DNA of 64,000 nucleotides from Gammaproteobacteria bacterium (GTDB lineage: Bacteria; Pseudomonadota; Gammaproteobacteria; Enterobacterales; Permianibacteraceae): contig JACPFT010000005.1 of NCBI GenBank assembly GCA_016182845.1, positions 466,680 through 530,679 on the forward strand, written 5' to 3'. This document shows positions 46,592-54,536 of the stretch, piece after piece (positions within the stretch are counted from its first letter, which is position 1; each line of letters begins with the position of its first letter). Position numbers and translations under genes: made by a program. Below the pieces are notes generated by a model, which worked only from the letters and a program-made list of their open reading frames with translations, had not been told where the DNA came from and ran no database searches.

Positions 46592-48144
46592 GGCCGTGCC
46601 TCCCCGCCGAAATCCAGGCGCAGGGGGCGAAGATGGATGCTGTGGCGGGTCTGGGCATGATCGAAGGCCGCGACCCAGAGCCAGAGACCGTGCTTGAGCG
46701 GCAGATCGAAAGGAGAACGGGCCTTGAGGCCCCGGGCGAGCTCCAGGGTCCACCAGCCGTCCGACCATTGCCCTGCGGCCCGGACATCGCCCCGATCGCC
46801 CTCGTTGTGGCCGCGCCAGAGCACGGAGGGCATGAACGTGCCGACCGGATAGGCGTCCTGGCTCGCCGTATAGGGCCGGGTCTCCTCCCAGTTCAGGCCC
46901 CAGGCCCCGCTGTCGCCGGGCGCATCCGGCTCGGGCAGCGCCAGGAACGGGGCGAGCGCGGCCGGGTCGCGCGGCAGGCGCAGGGGCTGGACCGGCCCGT
47001 CCGCGAACCAGGCCCAGTTGTCGGCATGGCCGCCGGCGTCCTTGGGATCGGCCCGGTAACCGGCCGTATAGCGCGTCTCGCCCAACTGGGGCGCGGCGGG
47101 CGCGCCCAGGTGGCTGTCGTCCAGATTGCCCGTGCCGTGGTTGCGCACCGACTTCCAATGCCAGAGATCCAGCAGCTTGCCCTCCGGCGCCCGATGCAGG
47201 CCCCGGCCGTGGCGGCTGCCGGGCAAGCAATCCAGGGGAGCTGCCCCCAGGGCCAGGCTGGCCAGGCCACCGGCCTCCCCCGTGTCGGCGAGCATGATCG
47301 CGAACTTGTCCTCGTAGTAACGGCGCTCGTCGTCCTGGCCGAAGCCGGCGCCGAGCACATGCCAGCCATCGGCGCGTTTCACCAGGGGCAGATGCACGCC
47401 GCTGCGGGTGGCGTCGGGCCAGCGGAAGCGGAAGAAGGCCGTGGCGCCATTGCTCAGGGCCCGCACTTCCACGGGCACGGCACGCAGGCCGTCCAGGGTC
47501 GTGACGCTTATCGGCGCGGCGGCCTGCCAGACCGGGTCGTCGCCCAGACCGTCGAGGTTCGGCGCCTGGTCGCGGTCTATGGGCTGAACGGGCAGGGCGA
47601 TGGGGAATCGGGCCGGGGCCAAGGGGGCCAGGAACCACAGGCCGGCCAGGAGCAGGACCAGCAGACCGCCGCCCAGCCGGTAACGGCTCAGGCCGCGCGG
47701 GCTCAGTGCCAGGCGCAGAGCCTGGAAGCCGCCCCGCGTCCAGACGCGGCTCAGGCCATGGGCGGAGGCCAGGACGATGGCGGCCCAGGCCAGGCCGCCG
47801 TGCACCAGGCGCAGGCCGGGCGCGGGCCAGAGGCATTGCCCCAGTCCGCTGAGCAACAGGCCCAGCAAGGCGAGCTGCAATAAGCCGGTGAGCCGGCGGC
47901 GCGGGCGGTTCTGGCGCGTATGGCGGATGCCGAGGATCAGTAGCGGCCAGATGCCGCCCAGGGCCAAATGCCAGGTCGGCGTCGAGCCCGAGGCGGCGAA
48001 AAGCGCGGGGGCCGGCAGGAACGAGGTCTGGGCACGCGCCAGGCTGATGCCCGTGGCGAAGGCCGTCAGGAGGGCCGGCAGGGCCAGGCCGTGCAGAAGG
48101 ACCAGGGGCCAGGGGGCAATCAGGGGGGCGAATAGGCGGCGCAT
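46588..48144 (-). CDS. membrane b-type cytochrome with ethylbenzene-dehydrogenase-like heme domain
   Basis: A 518-residue protein combining about five N-terminal membrane helices (about residues 12-32, 56-76, 86-104, 112-130 and 156-176) with a periplasmic domain (about 185-515). The helices carry histidines H18, H59, H115 and H129, suitable as b-heme ligands. The periplasmic domain resembles the heme-binding gamma subunit of ethylbenzene dehydrogenase and related DMSO-reductase-family enzymes (NLDGLGDDPVWQAA, FFRFRWPD, EDKFAIMLAD). It likely passes electrons between the quinone pool and a periplasmic partner. No molybdenum enzyme or Fe-S subunit is encoded nearby. The start at 48144 is chosen for the first helix; the ribosome site is poor, so it is uncertain. 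Confidence 0.72.
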   Translation of the reverse strand: MRRLFAPLIAPWPLVLLHGLALPALLTAFATGISLARAQTSFLPAPALFAASGSTPTWHLALGGIWPLLILGIRHTRQNRPRRRLTGLLQLALLGLLLSGLGQCLWPAPGLRLVHGGLAWAAIVLASAHGLSRVWTRGGFQALRLALSPRGLSRYRLGGGLLVLLLAGLWFLAPLAPARFPIALPVQPIDRDQAPNLDGLGDDPVWQAAAPISVTTLDGLRAVPVEVRALSNGATAFFRFRWPDATRSGVHLPLVKRADGWHVLGAGFGQDDERRYYEDKFAIMLADTGEAGGLASLALGAAPLDCLPGSRHGRGLHRAPEGKLLDLWHWKSVRNHGTGNLDDSHLGAPAAPQLGETRYTAGYRADPKDAGGHADNWAWFADGPVQPLRLPRDPAALAPFLALPEPDAPGDSGAWGLNWEETRPYTASQDAYPVGTFMPSVLWRGHNEGDRGDVRAAGQWSDGWWTLELARGLKARSPFDLPLKHGLWLWVAAFDHAQTRHSIHLRPLRLDFGGEARP

Positions 48145-48417
48145 GGGACCGGGCTGGCGTGGCGATGGCCGCCAGCCTGGGGCCGGAAGATGATCGGCCC
48201 ATGGCGAATGGGTGACGGTTTCGGGTCGGCGCCCGGATGCCGGGACGCGCTGGGCACTGCGCTGCTGCTGGACCATGCTCGCCTCCGGCTTGACGCCGGG
48301 GCGGGTGTTAGGCCGGGCGCGTTGCTGGCTTATGGGCCGGGCGAGGCGGCATGGGCAAGGCCGTGGGGCTCGATTTTGTCTCGTTCTTCCCGTAGAGAAA
48401 TATCGATGGCTTTGAAA
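48145..48417. other. intergenic region upstream of envelope operon
   Basis: 273 bases between the nudL stop and the cytochrome gene start. It should contain the envelope-operon promoter on the minus strand, but I found no confident -35/-10 pair, terminator or repeat. A small in-frame extension of the cytochrome gene (to 48276) has no family support. Confidence 0.4.
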
Positions 48418-49017
48418 TCAGTGACTTGCGTGACGTTCGGGTAGTAGGTGCTGGCTCAGATAGCGGAGCATGGACGCCGTGGCGCCCCAGATGCGCCGGT
48501 CCTGCCAGAGGATCTCGTGGTAGAAGCGCCGCCGGCCTTCGAAGACGATGTCATGGCGGCGTTGGTTGGCGGGCTCCAGGAGGAAGTCCAGCGGCGCCTC
48601 GAAGGCCTCGTCCACTTCGTCGGCGTGTAGGCGCAAGTCGAAGCCCGGACGCACCAGGGCCAGGTAGGGCGTGACCAGGAAATGGCTGATGGTGGCCCAG
48701 GTGGCGATAGGGCCGATGACTTCGATCCAGTCCGCCGTGAGGCCGATTTCTTCCTCGGTTTCCCTTAAGGCGGTCCGGCGCAGATCGCCGTCCTCCGGGT
48801 CGTAGCGCCCGCCGGGGAAGCTGATCTGGCCGGCGTGGTTCTTCAACTGATCCGAGCGGCGGGTCAGGAGCACGGACAGACCTTCCGGCCGGTCAACCAC
48901 CGGGATCAGCACGGCCGAGGGCGTCAGCCCGGCGATGGAGTCTTCAGGAACGCTGTCTCGCCTTATTGCGGCCAAGTTGCCGTGATAAGCGTCGATCAGG
49001 CTGTCGCGGTTCAGCAT
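48418..49017 (-). CDS. nudL: CoA pyrophosphatase, Nudix hydrolase NudL
   Basis: NudL-type enzymes (YeaB) hydrolyse coenzyme A and its derivatives to 3',5'-ADP and phosphopantetheine. The 199-residue product has the Nudix box (residues about 70-92, with REtEEEIGL: RETEEEIGL) preceded by the CoA-specific UPF0035 signature LLTRRSDQLKNHAGQISFPG, which distinguishes it from other Nudix proteins. The start overlaps the pabB stop by seven bases, so it is translationally coupled to pabB, an association known in other gammaproteobacteria. Confidence 0.93.
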   Translation of the reverse strand: MLNRDSLIDAYHGNLAAIRRDSVPEDSIAGLTPSAVLIPVVDRPEGLSVLLTRRSDQLKNHAGQISFPGGRYDPEDGDLRRTALRETEEEIGLTADWIEVIGPIATWATISHFLVTPYLALVRPGFDLRLHADEVDEAFEAPLDFLLEPANQRRHDIVFEGRRRFYHEILWQDRRIWGATASMLRYLSQHLLPERHASH

Positions 49018-50396
49018 GGGCCTTGCGCCTCGTTCAGCACGGGCAGGATCTTGCCCAGCTTGTGAAAGGTTTCCTGGTACTCGGCTTCTTCTTCCGAGTC
49101 GGCCACCAGGCCGCCGCCGGCCCAGACCTGCAGCCGGCCCCGGGTGGCGACGAGGCTGCGGATGGCGATATTGGTGTCCATACGGCCATCGTAACCGATA
49201 TAGCCGATGGCGCCGCAGTAAACGCAGCGGCGGTGCGGCTCCAGTTCCTCGATGATCTCCATGGCGCGCACTTTCGGCGCGCCGGTGATGGAGCCGCCCG
49301 GGAAGGCGCCGCGCAAGAGATCCACGGCGGTCTTGCCCGGGGCGAGGGTTCCGGTGACCGTGGAGATCAGGTGGTGCACGGCGGGAAAGGAGTGCAGGCC
49401 GAAGAGCTCTGGCACGCGCACCGTGCCCACGGCGCAGCTCTTACCCAGGTCGTTGCGCAGCAGGTCCACGATCATGACGTTCTCGGCCCGATCCTTTTCA
49501 CTGGCCTGGAGCTCGGCGGCGAGGCGGGCATCCTCGGCCCCATCGGCGCCGCGCGGCCGCGTGCCCTTGATGGGCTCGGTCAGCGCCTGGTCGTTCTCGA
49601 CCCTCAGGAAGCGCTCGGGCGACAGGCTCAGGATCTCGCCTTCGTCCAGCTTCATATAGGCGGAGAAGGGCGCGGCATTGGCTTGGGCCAGCTGGCGCCA
49701 GGCGGCCCAGGCCGAGCCTTCATAGGGCGCCTGCCAGCGTTGGGCCAGGTTGACCTGGTAGCAGTCCCCGGCGCGGATATAGTCCTGTATGGCGCGAAAG
49801 GCCCGGCCATAAGCCGCGCGATCCATATTGGCCGCCCAGGGACCGGTCAGCCGGAAATCCTCGGCGGCGGCTTCATAAGCCCCTTCGAATAGCCGGATGA
49901 GGCTGTTCATGGCCGGTGCACGGTCTTGACGCTGGCGCACCAGGGTCGCGGACTCCTGCTCGTGGTCGATGATGAGTGCCCAGTCGTAGAGACCCACGGC
50001 CATGTCCGGCAGGGCCAGATCCGCCTCGGCGATGCTAGGCAGCTTCTCGACGCGCCGCCCCAGATCGTAGGCGAAGTAGCCCAGGGCACCGCCGGCGAAG
50101 GGTAGGCCACTGGCATTCGGACGCCGCTCCCCCAGGGCTTGCTGCAAGAGGGCGAAGGGATCGTCGGGGCTGGTGCGAGTGCCGGTGGGCTCTTCGATAA
50201 ACGTTGTCGCCTGGTGGCTGCGCAGGGTCGTGTGCGGCCAGGCGGAGAGAATATCGTAACGGGCATTGGGCCCCGCGCCGCCGCCCGAGTCCAAAAGGAT
50301 GGCCCAGGGCGTGGAGCGGATGCGCTCGAAATAGGCCAGGCGTCCGGCGCGGCCGGGATAGGGCAGGGAATGGATTTCCAGGGTGTCGGTTTGCAT
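49011..50396 (-). CDS. pabB: aminodeoxychorismate synthase component I
   Basis: PabB converts chorismate plus ammonia (from PabA) to 4-amino-4-deoxychorismate for folate synthesis. The 461-residue product carries PIKGT (residues 275-279). The lysine K277 of this motif marks PabB, where anthranilate synthase TrpE has PIAGT. Also seen are the N-terminal chorismate-family domain, RAENVMIVDLLRNDLG, GSITGAPKVRAMEII and CVYCGAIGYIG. Glutamine amidotransferase PabA is not in the window. It is first in the pabB-nudL pair. Confidence 0.95.
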   Translation of the reverse strand: MQTDTLEIHSLPYPGRAGRLAYFERIRSTPWAILLDSGGGAGPNARYDILSAWPHTTLRSHQATTFIEEPTGTRTSPDDPFALLQQALGERRPNASGLPFAGGALGYFAYDLGRRVEKLPSIAEADLALPDMAVGLYDWALIIDHEQESATLVRQRQDRAPAMNSLIRLFEGAYEAAAEDFRLTGPWAANMDRAAYGRAFRAIQDYIRAGDCYQVNLAQRWQAPYEGSAWAAWRQLAQANAAPFSAYMKLDEGEILSLSPERFLRVENDQALTEPIKGTRPRGADGAEDARLAAELQASEKDRAENVMIVDLLRNDLGKSCAVGTVRVPELFGLHSFPAVHHLISTVTGTLAPGKTAVDLLRGAFPGGSITGAPKVRAMEIIEELEPHRRCVYCGAIGYIGYDGRMDTNIAIRSLVATRGRLQVWAGGGLVADSEEEAEYQETFHKLGKILPVLNEAQGPC

Positions 50397-50591
50397 GGAG
50401 CGGCGGAGTTTTTTTGGCTGCGGCTAGTCTAACTCATGACGCTGTGCGGCGATTTGGCAGATTGCTCCGCTCTGGGCAATGCACTGCAACAAAATGTATC
50501 ATGCTGCACCTTCTCAAACGCCTATCGGCCTTGTATGTTCAGGTCTGACCAGATCCTGGGCCGGGCCTGTCACCAGAGGATGCGCCATAGC

Positions 50592-52118
50592 ATGACCGCC
50601 AAAGCCGCCATCACTAAGCAAGATTTCATCGACAGCATCGCCGATGCCCTGCAGTACATCTCTTATTTCCACCCGGAAGACTTCATCAGGGGCATGAGCG
50701 AGGCTTATGCGAAGGAGCAGAGCCAGGCCGCCAAGGACGCCATCGCCCAGATCCTGGTGAACTCCAAGATGTGCGCCACCGGTCACCGTCCCATCTGCCA
50801 GGACACCGGCATCGTCACCGTGTTCGTGCGCGTCGGGATGAATGTTCGCTGGGACACGGACCTGACGGTTCAGGAGATGATCAACGAGGGCGTGGCCAAG
50901 GCCTATGGCAATGCCGACAATCCCCTGCGCGCCTCGGTGGTCGCCGATCCGGCCGGCCGCCGTGCCAATACCAAGAACAATGCCCCGGCCGTCGTCCATA
51001 TCGAGCTGGTGCCGGGCGATGAAGTGGAAGTGGACATCGCCGCCAAGGGCGGCGGTTCCGAGAACAAGTCCAAGTTCGTGATGTTGAACCCCTCCGACTC
51101 CATCGTCGACTGGGTGCTGAAGACCGTGCCCACCATGGGCGCCGGCTGGTGCCCGCCGGGCATGCTGGGCATAGGCATAGGCGGCACCGCCGAGAAGGCC
51201 ATGCTGTTGGCCAAAGAAGCCCTGATGGAGCCCATCGACATCCACGAGCTCAAGGCCCGCGGCGCCCAGAATCGTGTCGAGGAGCTGCGCCTGGAGCTGT
51301 TCGACAAGGTCAACCGCTTGGGCATCGGTGCCCAGGGTCTGGGCGGCCTGACCACCGTGCTCGACATCAAGATCAAGGATTACCCGACCCATGCGGCCTC
51401 TCTGCCGGTGGCCATCATCCCTAACTGCGCGGCGACCCGCCATGTGCATTTCACCCTGGACGGTTCGGGCCCCGCCGAACTGAACCCGCCGTCCCTGGAC
51501 GCCTGGCCGGATATCGAATACGCCCCGGGTGCCGAGGCCCGCCGCGTCAATCTCGACACCGTGACCCCGGACGAGATCCGGACCTGGAAGACCGGCGAGG
51601 TCCTGCTGCTCTCGGGCAAGATGCTCACCGGCCGCGATGCCGCCCATAAGCGCATCGCCGACCTCTTCGCCAAGGGCGAGAGCCTTCCGGAAGGCGTGGA
51701 TTTCACCAACAAATTCATCTACTACGTGGGCCCGGTGGACGCGGTGCGCGACGAGGTGGTCGGCCCGGCCGGCCCGACGACCGCGACGCGCATGGACAAG
51801 TTCACCGAGATGATGCTGGCCAAGACCGGCCTCATCGGCATGATCGGCAAGTCCGAGCGCGGTCCCATCGCCATCGAATCCATCAAGAACCACAAGGCCG
51901 TCTACCTGATGGCCGTGGGCGGCTCCGCCTACCTGGTGTCGAAAGCCATCAAGAAGTCCCGCGTCGTGGCCTTCGGCGACCTGGGCATGGAGGCGATCTA
52001 CGAGTTCGAGGTCAAGGACATGCCGGTCACCGTGGCGGTGGACTCGCTGGGCGAGTCGGTACACGAGACCGGCCCGCAGATCTGGCAGGTCAAGATCGCC
52101 GAGATGGACCAGGCGTGA
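50592..52118 (+). CDS. fumA: class I fumarate hydratase, Fe-S type
   Basis: Class I fumarases are oxygen-sensitive [4Fe-4S] enzymes that hydrate fumarate to malate. The 508-residue product is the single-chain form. Cluster cysteines lie in MCATGHRPICQDTG and IIPNCAATRHVHF. GSENKSKFVMLNPSD and GPTTATRMDKF are other class I signatures. I start at the ATG at 50592 (MTAKAAITKQDF) with AGAGGA upstream; the frame opens further upstream without family support. A possible -10 box TATCAT lies at 50497-50502. The methylcitrate genes follow, and fumarase lies directly downstream of their product succinate in the citric-acid cycle, but a terminator and repeat separate them. Confidence 0.94.
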   Translation: MTAKAAITKQDFIDSIADALQYISYFHPEDFIRGMSEAYAKEQSQAAKDAIAQILVNSKMCATGHRPICQDTGIVTVFVRVGMNVRWDTDLTVQEMINEGVAKAYGNADNPLRASVVADPAGRRANTKNNAPAVVHIELVPGDEVEVDIAAKGGGSENKSKFVMLNPSDSIVDWVLKTVPTMGAGWCPPGMLGIGIGGTAEKAMLLAKEALMEPIDIHELKARGAQNRVEELRLELFDKVNRLGIGAQGLGGLTTVLDIKIKDYPTHAASLPVAIIPNCAATRHVHFTLDGSGPAELNPPSLDAWPDIEYAPGAEARRVNLDTVTPDEIRTWKTGEVLLLSGKMLTGRDAAHKRIADLFAKGESLPEGVDFTNKFIYYVGPVDAVRDEVVGPAGPTTATRMDKFTEMMLAKTGLIGMIGKSERGPIAIESIKNHKAVYLMAVGGSAYLVSKAIKKSRVVAFGDLGMEAIYEFEVKDMPVTVAVDSLGESVHETGPQIWQVKIAEMDQA

Positions 52119-52126
52119 TTTACCAG

Positions 52127-52163
52127 CGGCCCGCAACCGGCGACGGTGCGGGCCGTTGTTTTA
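52127..52163 (+). terminator. intrinsic terminator after fumA
   Basis: Perfect 9-bp stem CGGCCCGCA / TGCGGGCCG with an 11-base loop, followed by TTGTTTT. Confidence 0.85.
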
Positions 52164-52166
52164 AGA

Positions 52167-52291
52167 GGGATTAACCGCCAAGGCGCAAAGGCGCCAAGGG
52201 AACAGATGTACGGGAGACGAGTTGAGGCTAGGCTCTCCTTTTGTACTCTCTCTTTCCTACTTGGCGCCTTCGCGCCTTGGCGGTTAATCCC
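52167..52291. repeat. R3 repeat: 31-bp inverted repeats with 63-bp centre
   Basis: Arms 52167-52197 (GGGATTAACCGCCAAGGCGC then AAAGGCGCCAA) and 52261-52291 are inverted copies with 30 of 31 bases matching. The 63-base centre encodes nothing recognisable. It lies between the fumA terminator and prpB and could fold as one long hairpin. Confidence 0.9.
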
Positions 52292-52323
52292 ATCTTCTCC
52301 CATAACGACAATACGGGGATGCG

Positions 52324-53211
52324 ATGACTCAGAAGATGACCCCCGGCGCCCGTTTCCGCGCCGCTGTTGAAGCCGAGAAGCCGCTGCAGATCGTCGGCGC
52401 GGTGAATCCCTATTGCGCCATGCTGGCCGAGCATGCCGGCCATAAGGCCTTGTATGTGTCCGGCTCCGGTGTGGCCACGGCCTCCCACGGCCTGCCGGAC
52501 CTGGGCATCACCAGCCTGAACGATCACGTCGAGGATGCCCGCCGCCTGACCGCGGTGACCGAGCTGCCGGTCCTGGTCGACGTGGATACCGGTTGGGGTT
52601 CGGCCTTCAACATCGCGCGCACCGTGCGCGAGATGATCGCCGCCGGCGTCGCCGCCATCCACATCGAGGACCAGGTCCTGGCCAAGCGCTGCGGCCACCG
52701 TCCTGGCAAGGAAGTGGTGTCTCTGGGGGAAATGGTGGACCGGGTGAAGGCCGCCGTGGATGCCAAGACCGACAGCTCTTTTGTCATCATGGCGCGCACC
52801 GATGCCGCCGCCGTGGAGGGCTTCGATTCCGCCGTGGAGCGCGCCATCGCCTGCGTAGCGGCCGGCGCCGACATGATCTTCCCGGAGGCCATGCATACCC
52901 TGGAAGACTACCGGCGCTTCGTGGACGCGGTGAAAGTGCCCGTGCTCGCCAATATTACCGAATTCGGCAAGACCCCGCTGTTCAGCCGGGACGAACTGGC
53001 CTCGGTGGGCGTGTCCATGGTGCTCTACCCCCTGTCCGCCCACCGCGCCATGGCCAAGGCCGCCTTCGACGTCTATAGCGCCATCGGCCGCGACGGTCAT
53101 CAGAAGAACGTGCTGGACCTCATGCAGACTCGCGCCGAGCTGTATGAACACCTGAACTACCATTCCTACGAACAGAAACTCGACCAGCTTTTTGCCCAGG
53201 AGAAAAAATAA
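52324..53211 (+). CDS. prpB: 2-methylisocitrate lyase
   Basis: PrpB cleaves 2-methylisocitrate to pyruvate and succinate, the last step of the methylcitrate cycle for propionate use. The 295-residue product belongs to the isocitrate lyase / PEP mutase superfamily. It has the catalytic-loop motif [10 protein letters not shown] (Cys123), [17 protein letters not shown] and the metal-site region VDVDTGWG, the usual PrpB pattern. The stop codon overlaps the prpC start by one base (TAATG), indicating coupling. Confidence 0.96.
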   Translation: MTQKMTPGARFRAAVEAEKPLQIVGAVNPYCAMLAEHAGHKALYVSGSGVATASHGLPDLGITSLNDHVEDARRLTAVTELPVLVDVDTGWGSAFNIARTVREMIAAGVAAIHIEDQVLAKRCGHRPGKEVVSLGEMVDRVKAAVDAKTDSSFVIMARTDAAAVEGFDSAVERAIACVAAGADMIFPEAMHTLEDYRRFVDAVKVPVLANITEFGKTPLFSRDELASVGVSMVLYPLSAHRAMAKAAFDVYSAIGRDGHQKNVLDLMQTRAELYEHLNYHSYEQKLDQLFAQEKK

Positions 53212-54365
53212 TGAGCGAGATCCCCGTGAGCACCGGCCCGAAGCCGAAGAAGTCCGTGGCCCTGTCCGGCGTCGCCGCCGGTAACACCGCCCTGTGCACC
53301 GTCGGCCGCACCGGCAACGATCTGCACTACCGCGGCTACGACATTCTCGATGTGGCCACGACCTGCGAATTCGAGGAAATCGCCCACCTCCTGATCCACG
53401 GCAAGCTGCCCAACGCCAACGAGCTGAAAGCCTATAAGCGCAAGCTGAAGGCCCTGCGCGGCCTGCCTGCCCAGCTGCAGACCGCCCTGGAATGCATCCC
53501 GGCCTCGGCCCATCCCATGGACGTGCTGCGCACCGGCTGCTCCATTCTCGGCACCCTGCTGCCGGAGAAGGAAGACCACAACCTGGCCGGTGCGAAAGAC
53601 ATCGCCGACCGCCTTATGGCCTCCTTCGGCTCCATGCTGCTGTACTGGTACCATTACAGCCACAACGGCCGTGTCATCGACGTCGAGACCGACGACGACT
53701 CCATCGGCGGTCATTTCCTGCATCTGCTGCACGGCGAGAAGCCCTCCGAGCTGTGGGTCAAGGCCATGCACACCAGCCTGATCCTCTACGCCGAGCACGA
53801 GTTCAATGCCTCCACCTTCACCGGCCGCGTCATCGCCGGCACGGGTTCGGACATGTACTCGGCCATCACCGGCGCCATCGGCGCCCTGCGCGGCCCCAAG
53901 CACGGCGGCGCCAATGAAGTGGCCTTCGACATCCAGAGCCGCTACGACCATGCCGACCAGGCCGAGGCCGACATCAAGGCCCGCATCGAGCGCAAGGAAA
54001 TCGTCATCGGCTTCGGCCACCCGGTCTATACCGTGTCCGACCCGCGCAACAAGGTGATCAAGGAAGTCGCCCGCGACCTGTCCCGCGCCCAGGGCAATAT
54101 GAAGCTGTTCGACATCGCCGAGCGCCTGGAGGCGGTGATGTGGGAACAGAAGAAGATGTTCCCGAACCTGGACTGGTTCAGCGCGGTCTCCTATCACATG
54201 ATGGGCGTGCCGACGGCCATGTTCACCCCGCTGTTCGTCGTGTCCCGCGTGTCCGGCTGGTCGGCCCACGTGATCGAGCAGCGCCAGGACGGCAAGATCA
54301 TCCGCCCCAGCGCCAATTACATCGGCCCGGAAGATCTGGAATTCGTGCCGATCGAGAAGCGCTGA
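53211..54365 (+). CDS. prpC: 2-methylcitrate synthase
   Basis: PrpC condenses propionyl-CoA with oxaloacetate to 2-methylcitrate. The 384-residue product is a short citrate-synthase homologue of the PrpC type (not the longer GltA). The catalytic residues lie in [11 protein letters not shown] (His), [13 protein letters not shown] (His) and [10 protein letters not shown] (Asp). The start overlaps the prpB stop. An R1 repeat pair follows before acnD. Confidence 0.95.
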   Translation: MSEIPVSTGPKPKKSVALSGVAAGNTALCTVGRTGNDLHYRGYDILDVATTCEFEEIAHLLIHGKLPNANELKAYKRKLKALRGLPAQLQTALECIPASAHPMDVLRTGCSILGTLLPEKEDHNLAGAKDIADRLMASFGSMLLYWYHYSHNGRVIDVETDDDSIGGHFLHLLHGEKPSELWVKAMHTSLILYAEHEFNASTFTGRVIAGTGSDMYSAITGAIGALRGPKHGGANEVAFDIQSRYDHADQAEADIKARIERKEIVIGFGHPVYTVSDPRNKVIKEVARDLSRAQGNMKLFDIAERLEAVMWEQKKMFPNLDWFSAVSYHMMGVPTAMFTPLFVVSRVSGWSAHVIEQRQDGKIIRPSANYIGPEDLEFVPIEKR

Positions 54366-54399
54366 GCCTATCGGTTGATTAGCCTGCGCCATCTCCAGG

Positions 54400-54503
54400 C
54401 CGTTCGTCCTGAGTAGCCCGCGCCAGCGGGCGTATCGAAGGATGGACGGCCCCAGGTGCTTCGATACGCGGGCCTTCGTCCCGCTACTCAGCACGAACGG
54501 GTG
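54400..54503. repeat. R1 palindromic repeat pair between prpC and acnD
   Basis: Two inverted R1 units: about 54400-54445 (CCGTTCGTCCTGAGTAGCCC ... CGTATCGAAGGATGG) and 54456-54503 (GTGCTTCGATACGCGGGCC ... CTCAGCACGAACGGGTG). It fills most of the 171-base prpC-acnD gap. Confidence 0.85.
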
Positions 54504-54536
54504 TAGTTATTTCTTCGGTCTCTTGAGACGAACCAC

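Noticed and set aside
46592..48202. One long 752-codon minus-strand protein covering the cytochrome and the DUF1566 lipoprotein
   Set aside because: The part upstream of 46591 is a Pro/Arg-rich shadow of the cytochrome gene; a lipoprotein signal and GGAGG ribosome site start the real gene at 46591.
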